A stretch of 64,000 nucleotides of DNA from Mesorhizobium sp. L-8-3 (lineage in GTDB: Bacteria; Pseudomonadota; Alphaproteobacteria; Rhizobiales; Rhizobiaceae), in NCBI RefSeq assembly GCF_016756615.1, contig NZ_AP023262.1, positions 5,953,501 through 6,017,500 on the forward strand, read 5' to 3'. The translations under genes were made by a program, and so were the position numbers. How positions within the stretch are numbered: the stretch's first letter is position 1; the number at the start of each line of letters is the position of its first letter. This document shows, piece after piece, positions 46,076 through 55,523 of this stretch. Below the pieces are notes generated by a model. That model saw only the letters and a program-made list of their open reading frames with translations. It searched no databases and was not told where the DNA came from.

Positions 46076-46645
46076 ATGACGGTCGCCGCGATCCTTTGGG
46101 AGAGGCTGGACGTGGAAGGCCACGATACCTGCCGTCTGTCGAAACTGGCAGATGGCTGGAGGCTCGACGGCCGCGCAGTGTTCCGCGAGGGTGGCCGGCC
46201 CTGCAGCCTGAGCTACGAGGTCACATGCGACACCGGCTGGCGAACCCGCTCGGCACTGGTCACCGGCTCGCTCGGCGCGCAGGATCTCCGCTTCGAGATC
46301 GCCCCCTCCGGCAGTGGCGGATGGAGCCTGAACGGCATTGAGCAGTTGCGCCTCGCCGGGCTCATCGACGTCGACCTGGGGTTCACGCCGGCGACCAACC
46401 TCCTGCCGCTCAACCGCCATGCGCTGGCCGTCGGCGACGGAACAAGGCCTTCACCGGCCGTCTATCTCGAATTTCCCGAAGCGCGGCTCGACTACCTGGA
46501 GCAGACCTATGAGCGGCTCGGCGAGACCCGCTACCGCTACACATCTCCAGCCTACGGCTATGACGAGACGCTCGAAGTTTCCGACTTCGGCTTCGTAACG
46601 GACTATCCCGGGCTGTGGCAAGGCAAACTCTGGCTTCCCGACTGA
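46076..46645 (+). CDS. Putative glycolipid-binding domain protein
   Basis: 189 residues from the ATG at 46076. It matches the Glycolipid_bind (DUF1089) layout: a start with W-E-R-L-D and C (WERLDVEGHDTCRL), then LGFTPATNLLPLNRHAL, VYLEFPEARLDYLEQTYERLG and the end FGFVTDYPGLWQGKLWLPD. There is no signal peptide. The family's ligand is inferred from structure only. The gene stands between two unrelated genes. Confidence 0.84.
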   Translation: MTVAAILWERLDVEGHDTCRLSKLADGWRLDGRAVFREGGRPCSLSYEVTCDTGWRTRSALVTGSLGAQDLRFEIAPSGSGGWSLNGIEQLRLAGLIDVDLGFTPATNLLPLNRHALAVGDGTRPSPAVYLEFPEARLDYLEQTYERLGETRYRYTSPAYGYDETLEVSDFGFVTDYPGLWQGKLWLPD

Positions 46646-46784
46646 CACCCTCGTCGTATGGCTTCGGGGCCAGGCTGCGTGCCGGTCACGCAAACTCGCA
46701 TTGACCTTCGGGCTACTTCCGTTACCCTTTCGATCGAAGCGATCAAATCAAGAATCGCGAAAGTGGTAGGCAGGGAGGTGCGGC

Positions 46785-49013
46785 ATGATCCTGATCGTCG
46801 CTCTGCTCCTCGGTGTGGTGGCCGCCTATCTGGTGATCGCCGCCGTCGAGATGCTGCGGCTCGGCATCGGCTTTCGGCAAGCGCTTTTTTATGTGCCGTT
46901 CAAGCTCGCATACCCTATCGCCGACCGCCGGATCCGGATCGCGCGCGAAGCCAAGCCACCTGTCATCTATGCGATCGTCCATCAGTCCCGCATCGATCCG
47001 GCGCTCATGCTTGCGCTTCTGCCGCAGGACACGCTCCATATCCTCGATCCCGAATCTGCAGCGGCAGGCTGGCTGGAACCGTGGCGGGAGCTCGCCCGCA
47101 CGATCGCCTTCAATGCCGAGCATGTGTTCGTCAGCCGCCGGCTGGTGCGACATCTCAGGGGCAAGGGACGACTGGCGGTCTACTTCCCCGACGCTGTAGA
47201 GCCGGACATGAAGGCGTTTCGTCTCTACCGGGCGGTGGCGCGGATCGCGACCAAGGCAGATGCACGGATCGTCCCGATTTTCATCGGTGGAGCACGCCAC
47301 CTGCCCTTCTCCTTCACACCGGCGGAGAAGGCGCCGCGCCACTGGTTCCCGCGCCTTACGCCCGTCGCGCTCGAGCCCGTCAGCCTCGCTGAACTGGTAG
47401 AAAGGCCAGACGGCCAGCAGACGACCGCCGCCAACGCCCTTTTCGATCGGACCGCCGACGCACGCCTGGCCGCGACGGACTCCTTCCGCAGTCTGTTTCT
47501 GGCCATACGTGACGCCGCTTTCCGGTTCGGTGCTGGCAGGATCGTCGTCGAGGACGCCGTCGCTGGCGCCCTCACCTATAAGCGGCTCTTCATCGAGGCG
47601 CGTCTGATCGGCCAACGCATCACCTCCGCCTCGGCGCCTGGCGAAGCGATCGGGGTGATGCTGCCCAACGCCAACGCCCTGGTCGCGTCACTCGTCGGCC
47701 TCTTTTCCGCCAGTCGCGTCGCCGCGGTCATCAACTACACGGCCGGCCCGGCAAACGTGACGGCGGCGGTCCGCACGGCGCACATCCGAACCGTCGTCTC
47801 GTCGCGCGCCTTCGTCCAGAAGGCCGGGCTCGCCGACATCGTCGAAGCCGCCGAACAGGGCGGCGCGAAGTTCGTCTGGCTCGAGGACGTCAGCACGAGT
47901 GCCACAATGGCGGAAAAGCTCGGAGCGGCCTTACTGTGGCGCCGGCCGCTCGCGGCGCAGGACGCCGCCAAGCCTGCCGTCATCCTCTTCACCTCAGGCA
48001 CCGAAGGCACGCCGAAAGCGGTGGTGCTTTCCCACCGCAACCTCGTCGCCAATGCGATGCAGGCCGAGGCACGCATCGCCTTCTCGCCGCGCGATACTCT
48101 TCTCAACGTGCTGCCGGCTTTCCATTCCTTCGGCCTCACCGGCGGCACGCTTCTTCCGCTCCTGACCGGCGTCAGACTCTTCCTTTACCCGTCCCCGCTC
48201 CACTACAAGCTCATTCCGGGCATCGCCGCCAAGGTTCGCCCGACGGTCCTGTTCGGCACCGACACCTTCCTGGCGGGGTATGCGCGGACGGCCGACGACA
48301 ACGATTTCTCGAGCCTCAGGCTGGTGGTCGCCGGCGCCGAGCCGGTGCGCCAAGAGACGCGGCGCACCTGGCGCGAGCGTTTCGGAGCGGAGATCGTCGA
48401 AGGTTATGGGCTCACGGAAGCGGCTCCGGTCGTAGCGGTCAACACGGCGATCCACAATCGCGACGGCACGGTGGGACGCCTGCTGCCCGGTATGCAGCTC
48501 AGGGTGGAGCCGGTCGAGGGAATAGCCGAGGGCGGGCGGCTCTGGATCACCGGGCCCAACGTGATGATCGGCTACATGACGGCCGACGCGCCGGGCGAGA
48601 TCCAGCCTGTCGACGCGGCGTGGTACGACACCGGAGACATCGTGTCGACCGATCGCGAGGGCTTCATCACCATCAAGGGACGCGTACGACGCTTCGCCAA
48701 GGTCGCCGGCGAGATGGTGTCGCTCGGCGCCGTGGAGATGCTCGCCCAGGCCCTCTGGCCCGAGGATCGGCACGCCGTCGTCGCGGTGCCCGACCGGCGT
48801 CGCGGCGAACGGATCGTTCTTGTCACGACCGCCGAGGAGGCCGCGCCCGAAGCACTCGTCCAGCACGGGCGAAATGTCGGCGCCAACGCCCTGATGGTTC
48901 CCCAGGACATCGTGAAGGTCGACGAGGTTCCTTTGCTCGGCTCGGGCAAGACCGACTATCCCTCTGCCCGGCGCCTCGCGGTCGAAAGGCTCGGTCTCGA
49001 CAAGGCGGCGTAG
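46785..49013 (+). CDS. PlsC-like acyltransferase fused to AMP-dependent acyl ligase (Aas-like)
   Basis: 742 residues. A membrane helix (1-20) precedes a PlsC-like domain with H66-QSRI-D71 (HX4D). The usual FPEG motif reads FPDA (134-137). An adenylating domain follows: FTSGTEG (402-408), EGYGLTEAAP, YDTGD (614-618) and the C-terminal lysine K722 in GSGKTDY. E. coli Aas has the same order and reloads lysophospholipids with fatty acids via ACP. Here the ligase half looks active, while the acyltransferase half is altered. Location: inner membrane. No operon partner is coupled; psd-pssA lie opposite. Confidence 0.9.
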   Translation: MILIVALLLGVVAAYLVIAAVEMLRLGIGFRQALFYVPFKLAYPIADRRIRIAREAKPPVIYAIVHQSRIDPALMLALLPQDTLHILDPESAAAGWLEPWRELARTIAFNAEHVFVSRRLVRHLRGKGRLAVYFPDAVEPDMKAFRLYRAVARIATKADARIVPIFIGGARHLPFSFTPAEKAPRHWFPRLTPVALEPVSLAELVERPDGQQTTAANALFDRTADARLAATDSFRSLFLAIRDAAFRFGAGRIVVEDAVAGALTYKRLFIEARLIGQRITSASAPGEAIGVMLPNANALVASLVGLFSASRVAAVINYTAGPANVTAAVRTAHIRTVVSSRAFVQKAGLADIVEAAEQGGAKFVWLEDVSTSATMAEKLGAALLWRRPLAAQDAAKPAVILFTSGTEGTPKAVVLSHRNLVANAMQAEARIAFSPRDTLLNVLPAFHSFGLTGGTLLPLLTGVRLFLYPSPLHYKLIPGIAAKVRPTVLFGTDTFLAGYARTADDNDFSSLRLVVAGAEPVRQETRRTWRERFGAEIVEGYGLTEAAPVVAVNTAIHNRDGTVGRLLPGMQLRVEPVEGIAEGGRLWITGPNVMIGYMTADAPGEIQPVDAAWYDTGDIVSTDREGFITIKGRVRRFAKVAGEMVSLGAVEMLAQALWPEDRHAVVAVPDRRRGERIVLVTTAEEAAPEALVQHGRNVGANALMVPQDIVKVDEVPLLGSGKTDYPSARRLAVERLGLDKAA

Positions 49014-49135
49014 AGGGCCGCGCCTGGTGCTTCATGCCAATGACCGATGCCATCGACCGCTGGAGCGCGACTGCGAAGCCCGCAATACGCAGCATCCGCG
49101 CTCATTGGACGTGTCCGCATCCAGTGCCGTTGGCA

Positions 49136-49987
49136 TCAATCGGACTTGGTGCCGTCCTCCGTGTCGGCGTCGGGAACGACCTTTTCAGTCCCTTTCTCAG
49201 CCTCCTGCCGAGCCTTGCGGGCATAGGCGCCCGCGCTGAAGGGCAGGAAGACCAGATAGGCGGCCACCGAAGCCGTCAGCGTGTACCAGGGATAGGCCGA
49301 CAGAAGAAGGACGTAAGCCACCACGCCGAAGATCAGCGGCATCACCATGTCGCGGCGCACGCGCAGCCCTAGCTTCTTGCCGGAATAGACCGGCACCCGG
49401 CTGATCAGCAGGATTGCGATGAGGATCGTGTAGCCGACGCCGGCAAAGGCGAAGCCCGGACCGGGCTCGACGCCGAGAAAACCGAGATAGGCCGGCAGCA
49501 TGACGAGTGCGGCTCCCGCCGGTGCCGGCACCCCGACAAAATAGTCGGCCTGCCAGGCCGGGCGTTCCTCGTCGCCCAGAAGCACGTTGAAGCGCGCGAG
49601 CCGCAATCCGCAGGCGATCGCGAAGAGCAGCGCCGCGATCCAGCCCGGCGAACCGGCCTGGTCGAGCAAGTAGGCATAAAGAACGAGTGCCGGCGCGACA
49701 CCGAAATTGACGATGTCGGCGAGCGAATCCATCTCGGCCCCGAATTTCGAGGATGCCTTCAGCGCGCGCGCCACGCGCCCGTCGATACCGTCGAGGAAGG
49801 CGGCGATGAGGACCATGACCACGGCCGTCTGGAAACGACCCTCGAACGCCATGCGCACACCGGTCAGGCCCGCGCAGATGGCCAACACCGTGATGAGGTT
49901 CGGGATGATCAGCCGGAGCGGTATCTCGTGGATGCGCGGACCGCCCTGGCCATGCGGCTGGAAGGGCTTGAAACCTTGGGTTGCCAT
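49136..49987 (-). CDS. pssA: CDP-diacylglycerol-serine O-phosphatidyltransferase
   Basis: 283 residues from the ATG at 49987 (MATQGFKPFQPHG). The CDP-alcohol phosphatidyltransferase motif D-G-x2-A-R-x8-G-x3-D-x3-D is visible as DGIDGRVARALKASSKFGAEMD followed by SLAD, with several membrane helices. It makes phosphatidylserine, the substrate of Psd. The gene follows psd by four bases on the minus strand, so the two are one transcript. Confidence 0.94.
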   Translation of the reverse strand: MATQGFKPFQPHGQGGPRIHEIPLRLIIPNLITVLAICAGLTGVRMAFEGRFQTAVVMVLIAAFLDGIDGRVARALKASSKFGAEMDSLADIVNFGVAPALVLYAYLLDQAGSPGWIAALLFAIACGLRLARFNVLLGDEERPAWQADYFVGVPAPAGAALVMLPAYLGFLGVEPGPGFAFAGVGYTILIAILLISRVPVYSGKKLGLRVRRDMVMPLIFGVVAYVLLLSAYPWYTLTASVAAYLVFLPFSAGAYARKARQEAEKGTEKVVPDADTEDGTKSD

Positions 49988-49991
49988 GGAC

Positions 49992-50690
49992 CTAGGAGAT
50001 CCGGACCAGCGGCGCCGCGGCATTGCCGCCGAACTCGGCGATCACCGTTTCCCCACCCACCGCGGTCTGGCCGATGGCGACGCGCGGCGCAGCCTGTGCC
50101 GGCAGGAACACGTCGACTCGCGAGCCGAAGCGGATGAGGCCGAAACGCTCGCCGACGCCGATATTGCTGCCGGCGTCGGCCCAGCAGACGATCCGGCGCG
50201 CCACAAGCCCGGCGATCTGGACCGCCGCGATCGTGCCGTTCGGACTGTCGATGACGAGGCCGTTGCGCTCGTTCTCGGCGCTTGCCTTGTCAAGCTCGGC
50301 ATTCAGGAACTTGCCCGGCCGATGCTCGATCCTGGTGATGCGGCCGCGAACCGGCGCGCGGTTCACATGGCAGGAGAAGACATTCATGAAGATCGAGATG
50401 CGGGTCATCTCGCCCGAGCCCATGCCGAGTTCGCGCGGCGGCACGGCCGGCCCTACCGCCGACACCACGCCGTCCGCCGGGCTGATGACCAGGCGGTCGT
50501 CGACCGGGGTGACCCGCTCGGGATCGCGGAAGAAATAGACGCACCAGGCCGTGAGGATGAGCCCGATCCAGAACAGCGTGTAGGACAGCAGCGCCAGCAC
50601 CAGCGTCGCCGCAGCAAAGGCCGCGATGAATGGATAGCCCTCGCGATGGATCGGCACGAAGGCGTTGCGGATCGTGTCGGCTATGCTCAT
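49992..50690 (-). CDS. psd: Phosphatidylserine decarboxylase
   Basis: 232 residues from the ATG at 50690 ([13 protein letters not shown]), the start shared by rhizobial homologues; ATG at 50702 is possible. This is the short Psd type. Blocks [28 protein letters not shown] and [13 protein letters not shown] are present; self-cleavage at the G-S of RFGSRVD makes the pyruvoyl enzyme. It decarboxylates phosphatidylserine to phosphatidylethanolamine at the inner membrane. Confidence 0.94.
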   Translation of the reverse strand: MSIADTIRNAFVPIHREGYPFIAAFAAATLVLALLSYTLFWIGLILTAWCVYFFRDPERVTPVDDRLVISPADGVVSAVGPAVPPRELGMGSGEMTRISIFMNVFSCHVNRAPVRGRITRIEHRPGKFLNAELDKASAENERNGLVIDSPNGTIAAVQIAGLVARRIVCWADAGSNIGVGERFGLIRFGSRVDVFLPAQAAPRVAIGQTAVGGETVIAEFGGNAAAPLVRIS

Positions 50691-50936
50691 GGCCGGCTCC
50701 ATTTCGAATTCGCGCCTGCTTAACCGATATGACTGCCCGCCGCAACGCGCCGTCGTCCCGGACCGGCGCTCCGCGACCCATGCCAATAGGCCTGATTGCC
50801 GACACATTCAGGCGCCGCGGGTGCTGACCATCCAGGTGGCCCCAGCCGCGCACGGCCCATTCGGCCGCTTGGCATTCGCGCCACCAGGGTGGGCCACGCC
50901 GTTGTGTTCGACGCTCGATCTTATCGGCCGTTGACG

Positions 50937-52817
50937 TCAGACCTCGGCCGTGCGGCGGCGCACCACCACGCCGAGCTCGTCGGCCTCGCGCGCAACCCTC
51001 AGGCGCTCCTCCGCCTCCGTCGCCTCGCGCTGCCGGTCCCACATGGCCGCATAGAGCCCCTTCTGGCGCAACAGGCTCTGATGTGTGCCGCGCTCGGCGA
51101 TCACACCCTCCCGCAGCACGATGATCTCATCGGCACCGATCACGGTGGACAATCTGTGGGCAATGACGATCGTCGTGCGTCCACGACTGACCAGGTCCAG
51201 GGCGGTCTGAATCTCCTGCTCGGTGTGCGTGTCCAGCGCCGAGGTGGCCTCGTCGAGGACCAGGATCGGCGGCGCCTTCAGGATGGTGCGCGCAATCGCC
51301 ACGCGCTGCTTCTCGCCGCCCGAAAGCTTCAGCCCGCGTTCGCCCACCATCGACTTGTAGCCCTCGGGCAGCTTCTCGATGAAACCGGAGATTTGGGCTA
51401 GTTCCGATGCCCTGCGCATATCCGTCTCGTCGGCGTCCGGCCGACCATAGCGAATGTTGTAGGCGATGGTGTCGTTGAACAGCACCGTATCCTGCGGGAC
51501 CATGCCGATTGCCGTGCGCAGGCTGTGCTGCGTGACCTCGCGTATGTCCTGGCCGTCGACCAGGATCGCCCCCTTCTGCGTGTCGTAGAAGCGGAACAGG
51601 AGCCGCGAGATTGTGGACTTTCCGGCGCCCGACGGCCCGACGATGGCGATCGTCTTGCCCGCCGGAATGCTGAATGAGACGCCCTTGAGGATCGGCCGCT
51701 CCGGATCGTAGGCGAAATGCACGTCGCGGAACTCCACCGTGCCCTGGATCACGCTCAGCGGTTTGGCATCCGGCCGGTCGGTCACTTCCTGCGGGACATC
51801 TAGCAGGTCGAACATCTGCTCGATGTCGGTGAGCGCCTGGCGGATCTCACGATAGATGAAACCGATGAAGTTTAGCGGCACCGAGAGCTGCATCAGCATG
51901 GCGTTAATGAAGACGAAGTCGCCGACGGTCTGGGTTCCGGCCTGCACCTCCAGTGCGGACATGACCATCATGACGGTCATGCCGATGCCGAAGATGAGGC
52001 CCTGGCCGAAGTTCAGCCAGCCGAGCGACGTCCAGGTCTTGGTCGCCGCGATCTCGTAGCGCGCCATCGACCGGTCGAAGCGCTCGGCCTCCATGCGTTC
52101 GTTGTTGAAGTATTTTACCGTTTCGAAGTTGAGCAGGGAATCGATGGCTTTGGTGTTGGCATCGGTATCGGAATCGTTCATCTCGCGCCGGATCGAGATG
52201 CGCCAGTCGCTCGCCCGAACGGTGAACCAGGTGTAGACCCATACCGTCGTCGCCACGACCAAGACATAGAGCCAGCCATAGGCCACCGCGAAGATCGCGG
52301 CGGTCAGCACGAATTCCAGCACGGTCGGCGCAGTATTGAGGATGGTGAAGCGTACGATCGTCTCGATGCCCTTGGTGCCGCGCTCTATGATCCGCGACAG
52401 GCCGCCGGTGCGCCGCTCGAGATGGAAGCGCAGGGACAGATCATGCATATGGACGAAGGTCTTGTAGGCGAGTTGGCGGACCGCATGCTGCCCGACCCGG
52501 GCAAACAGCGCGTCGCGGAGCTGATTGAGCCCCCATTGCACAAGGCGCACGACATTATAGGCGATGACGAGCATGACCGGCGCCAGCAGAAACGCCGGCA
52601 GCGGCGGGGTTGTCTTGCCGTCATGCGCCAGGGCGTCGGTCGCCCATTTGAAGAAATAGGGCACGATGACGAGGATGATCTTCGCGGCGATCAGGAAGAA
52701 GGTTGCCCAGACCACCCGCGCCTTCAGGTCGGCACGATCCGCCGGCCACATATAGGGCCAGAGATTGACGACGGTCTTGAGGGTCGAGCCGGAGTCGGCT
52801 GAGACGGTCTTTGCCAC
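50937..52817 (-). CDS. Atm1-type ABC exporter (half transporter)
   Basis: 626 residues from a GTG at 52817, with GAGG about 9 bases upstream. The membrane domain (about residues 15-310) shows Atm1-like blocks, for example FVHMHDLSLRFHLERRTGG and NERMEAERFDRSM. The ATPase domain has GPSGAGKST (Walker A), LSGGEKQRVAIAR and ILVLDEATSALD. Atm1-type exporters move glutathione-linked sulfur or metal compounds; the bacterial homologue from Novosphingobium exports metal-glutathione adducts. The ArsR-type gene lies directly upstream on the same strand, which suggests metal- or thiol-responsive control. Confidence 0.9.
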   Translation of the reverse strand: MAKTVSADSGSTLKTVVNLWPYMWPADRADLKARVVWATFFLIAAKIILVIVPYFFKWATDALAHDGKTTPPLPAFLLAPVMLVIAYNVVRLVQWGLNQLRDALFARVGQHAVRQLAYKTFVHMHDLSLRFHLERRTGGLSRIIERGTKGIETIVRFTILNTAPTVLEFVLTAAIFAVAYGWLYVLVVATTVWVYTWFTVRASDWRISIRREMNDSDTDANTKAIDSLLNFETVKYFNNERMEAERFDRSMARYEIAATKTWTSLGWLNFGQGLIFGIGMTVMMVMSALEVQAGTQTVGDFVFINAMLMQLSVPLNFIGFIYREIRQALTDIEQMFDLLDVPQEVTDRPDAKPLSVIQGTVEFRDVHFAYDPERPILKGVSFSIPAGKTIAIVGPSGAGKSTISRLLFRFYDTQKGAILVDGQDIREVTQHSLRTAIGMVPQDTVLFNDTIAYNIRYGRPDADETDMRRASELAQISGFIEKLPEGYKSMVGERGLKLSGGEKQRVAIARTILKAPPILVLDEATSALDTHTEQEIQTALDLVSRGRTTIVIAHRLSTVIGADEIIVLREGVIAERGTHQSLLRQKGLYAAMWDRQREATEAEERLRVAREADELGVVVRRRTAEV

Positions 52818-52836
52818 GCGGCGTTTCCTCGGATTC

Positions 52837-53208
52837 TTATTGCTCTTCCGGGCTGCCGTCCGTCCCGGACCGCCCGCAGTTCCATTGCCCGGAACAGCAG
52901 GAATCGAGCAGCCCCGCGATCGCCCTCGACAATACCGCCACCGCCTCCCGGTCGACCGCATAGAGCGAGCGCTGGCGGTCGACCGCGTGACGCACCAGCC
53001 CGGCGGAGACCAGCACCTTCAAATGCTGGGAAACGGTCGACTGTGCGAGGTCGAGGGACTCGACAACCTCCTTGCAGCAGCAGCCATCCGAGGCGGAGAG
53101 CCGCCGCAGAATCTCGATACGGGCCGGATGCGACAATGCGCCGAGCTTGACCGCAAGCCGGTCAGCACCCGGTTCTTCGGGTTGGGGTGAGGTTGCTGCC
53201 TGCTCCAT
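52837..53208 (-). CDS. ArsR/SmtB-family regulator with cysteine clusters
   Basis: 123 residues. The winged helix (about 20-85) contains SHPARIEILRRLSASDGCC and AQSTVSQHLKVLVSAGLV. Cysteines cluster at C43-C44-C45 before the recognition helix and at C104, C105 and C111 near the C-terminus, a likely metal or thiol site. Its stop is 20 bases before the Atm1-type gene start, so both are in one transcript. A near-perfect palindrome covers its start codon. The sensed signal (arsenite, zinc, redox or other) cannot be told. Confidence 0.9.
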   Translation of the reverse strand: MEQAATSPQPEEPGADRLAVKLGALSHPARIEILRRLSASDGCCCKEVVESLDLAQSTVSQHLKVLVSAGLVRHAVDRQRSLYAVDREAVAVLSRAIAGLLDSCCSGQWNCGRSGTDGSPEEQ

Positions 53209-53238
53209 CGTCCATCGCCGATATACGATGAACGATGG
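53205..53238 (-). promoter_or_regulatory. Palindromic operator over the arsR-type start codon
   Basis: Arms 53205-53217 (CCATCGTCCATCG) and 53226-53238 (CGATGAACGATGG) match as an inverted repeat at 12 of 13 positions, with an eight-base spacer. The left arm contains the ATG of the ArsR-type gene. On the minus strand a TATATC (53225-53220) in the spacer could be a -10 box and TTGCAT (53246-53241) a -35 box, though the 15-base spacing is short. The layout fits autorepression. Confidence 0.6.
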
Positions 53239-53250
53239 AGATGCAACTGG

Positions 53251-54747
53251 TTATTGGGCCTTGGGAACGGCCGTTGCCGCCGTGTCGGCCGCTCCCGGCT
53301 TCGACGTCATCTGCTCGCCCATCGCTTTCATGTCGGCGGCCTCGCCTTCCTCGGTCTTGTGGGGCACCGAGAAGACCTGGCCCGGCCATATGCGGTCGGG
53401 ATTGGAGATCTGGTCCTGATTGGCGAGATAGATGGTGGAATAACGCACGCCGCGACCGTAGACGCGCCGGGAGATGCGCCACAGCGTATCGCCACGACGG
53501 ATGATGACGGCACTTTCGACGGCCTGGAGCTTGGGAGCCGTCACGTCGGGCGGATTGGCCGCGATTTCTGTGGCGGCCTTGCGCTGCTCCGCGGAGGCGA
53601 CCGCCGGTTCGGACGGCGTATTTGCCGGTTTTTCGCCGGCCTGCGCGTCAGGTTTTTCGGGAGCGGCTGCTTTTTCAGGAACAGCCGCGGGGGCGGCGGG
53701 CTCGGGCGAAGCGGATTGCGCCGGTGCGGGCGAGGCCACCGCGGCGATCGCCTCGCCGGGCTCGCGTTCGAACGGCACTGCGGCACGGGCAACGATCTGC
53801 AGACCGTCGGCGCCGAGCACATCGGCACGGATGATATAGCTGCCGACCGGAAGGTCGCGCTCCGCCTCGACCAGGAAACGGCCATTGGCGTCGGTCTTCG
53901 CCTCCCCAAGCAGGATCTCGTCGGCATAGACACGAACCCTCTGGCCCGGCTGTGCCATGCCGGCGACAAACACCTTCTTTCCTTCGATCTCGACGGCCTG
54001 GACGGCGATCAACGGCTTGGCAGGCGCGGTCGTCGCTGCCGGTTCGGCGGGTTTCGGAGCGGCCGGTTCGGCTTCCACAGGCGACTGAACTGCGGCCGGA
54101 GGCTGCGCAGGTTCGGTGGCGGCAGCCGGAGCCGGCCCGGCGGGCGCAGGTTGCGGCGTCGTGATGATCTGGGAAGGCTTGCCGGGTTGCTCGACCATGG
54201 CCAGTACCGGACCGCCTGGCGCCTTCGGGATCGACACGACCGCGGTCTCGGCCGAGGGGACGGCGGCTCCCGCCGGGGGTGTCGCGCGCAAGGTGAGCTG
54301 ATAGTCCCCAGGCGCCAGGGGCTTGTCGAGCACGATAGCAAAATCGCCGCTGGCATCGGCCTTTGCGCCACCGATGACGCCGCCACCGGCCTGAAGGTCG
54401 ACCTGCGCCTCGGGCGCGGCCTTGCCCGCGATCACCACCGACCCGTCGGGCTCCACCCGGACGATGTCGAAGGACGGCACGGCCGGCCCTTGCGAGTCGG
54501 GGGGAGCGGGAGCCGCCGCCTCGAGCGCCGGCGCGACTGTTCCGGCAGACGGCATCGCGGGCTCGGCGCCGGGAAGGCGCTCGGCTTTCGGGGCTGCGGC
54601 GTCCGGCTGCGTTCCCGGTAGTGCGGCGACCACGGCCGGGGGCGGAACAAGAAGAGAATCCAACGCTCCCGATACATAGGCCGCCCCCGCGACGGCGGCC
54701 GCGCCGCCCGCCAGGAACAGGATCGCCTTGAGCGGATTAACGACCAT
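53251..54747 (-). CDS. LysM domain protein with Ala/Pro-rich linker
   Basis: 498 residues. An N-terminal hydrophobic segment (AILFLAGGAAAVAGAAYVSG) anchors or exports the protein. Two beta-rich, Ig-like blocks follow (FDIVRVEPDGSVVIAGKAAP near residue 90; VQAVEIEGKKVFVAGMAQPG near 250), separated by Pro/Ala-rich linkers. A C-terminal LysM (IRRGDTLWRISRRVYGRG, then PDRIWPGQVFSVP) binds peptidoglycan. The layout matches LysM proteins found widely in rhizobia. The gene is on the same strand upstream of the ArsR-type gene and divergent from the LOG gene. Confidence 0.88.
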   Translation of the reverse strand: MVVNPLKAILFLAGGAAAVAGAAYVSGALDSLLVPPPAVVAALPGTQPDAAAPKAERLPGAEPAMPSAGTVAPALEAAAPAPPDSQGPAVPSFDIVRVEPDGSVVIAGKAAPEAQVDLQAGGGVIGGAKADASGDFAIVLDKPLAPGDYQLTLRATPPAGAAVPSAETAVVSIPKAPGGPVLAMVEQPGKPSQIITTPQPAPAGPAPAAATEPAQPPAAVQSPVEAEPAAPKPAEPAATTAPAKPLIAVQAVEIEGKKVFVAGMAQPGQRVRVYADEILLGEAKTDANGRFLVEAERDLPVGSYIIRADVLGADGLQIVARAAVPFEREPGEAIAAVASPAPAQSASPEPAAPAAVPEKAAAPEKPDAQAGEKPANTPSEPAVASAEQRKAATEIAANPPDVTAPKLQAVESAVIIRRGDTLWRISRRVYGRGVRYSTIYLANQDQISNPDRIWPGQVFSVPHKTEEGEAADMKAMGEQMTSKPGAADTAATAVPKAQ

Positions 54748-54899
54748 CTACCTTTTTCGCCCCTTTAGCCAACTTCCATCGGTCTATCCCCTTTTCCGGA
54801 AACCGACAAGAAACCCAACAAGGGCTCTTGACCCCGGAAAAAGATGAACTCAGATGGACCAATCCGCTACAGTCACGTAGGCAGAGCTCGTCCAGTTGC

Positions 54900-55511
54900 A
54901 TGAACACGATACGATCCATCTGCGTCTATTGCGGCTCCTCGCCCGGCCGTGACGACATCTATATCCGGTCCGGGCAGGAACTCGGGCGGTCCATCGCCGG
55001 CGCCGGGCTCCGTCTCGTCTATGGCGGCGGCACGAAGGGCATCATGGGCGCGGTTTCGGACAGCGCCATCCGGGCCGGCGGCAAGGTGACCGGCATTATC
55101 CCGCGTTTCCTCATGAGCAAGGAAGCGACCGAATCCGCCCTGGGACGCCTCGACGAACTCGTCGTCACCGAGAACATGCACGAGCGCAAGCATATGATGT
55201 TCGAGAAATCCGACGCTTTCGTGGCCTTGCCGGGCGGCATCGGAACGGTCGAGGAGATCGTCGAGATCATGACCTGGGGGCAGCTCGGCCATCATCGCAA
55301 GCCGATCGTCTTCGTCAATGTCCGCGGCTTCTGGGATCCGATGCTGGCGCTGCTCGACCACATGCGGGAGGCCGGCTTCATCCACAGCGGCCATCTGGTG
55401 GATCCGCTGGTCATCGACGAGCCGGGGGCGGTCGTCGCCGCCGTCCTGGCCGAAGCCGTGGCCGACGGCGTGCCTTCGAGCGGTGTGGCCACCGTCATCG
55501 ACAAATTGTGA
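54900..55511 (+). CDS. LOG family protein (TIGR00730)
   Basis: 203 residues from the ATG at 54900 (MNTIRSICVYCGSSPG). The Rossmann fold carries VYGGGTKGIMGAVSD and the family motif PGGIGTVEE. E. coli and plant relatives release the base from nucleoside 5'-monophosphates, including cytokinin precursors. The protein should be a cytosolic dimer. It is divergent from the LysM gene across 152 bases. Confidence 0.92.
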   Translation: MNTIRSICVYCGSSPGRDDIYIRSGQELGRSIAGAGLRLVYGGGTKGIMGAVSDSAIRAGGKVTGIIPRFLMSKEATESALGRLDELVVTENMHERKHMMFEKSDAFVALPGGIGTVEEIVEIMTWGQLGHHRKPIVFVNVRGFWDPMLALLDHMREAGFIHSGHLVDPLVIDEPGAVVAAVLAEAVADGVPSSGVATVIDKL

Positions 55512-55523
55512 CGGCGGCCGCGA

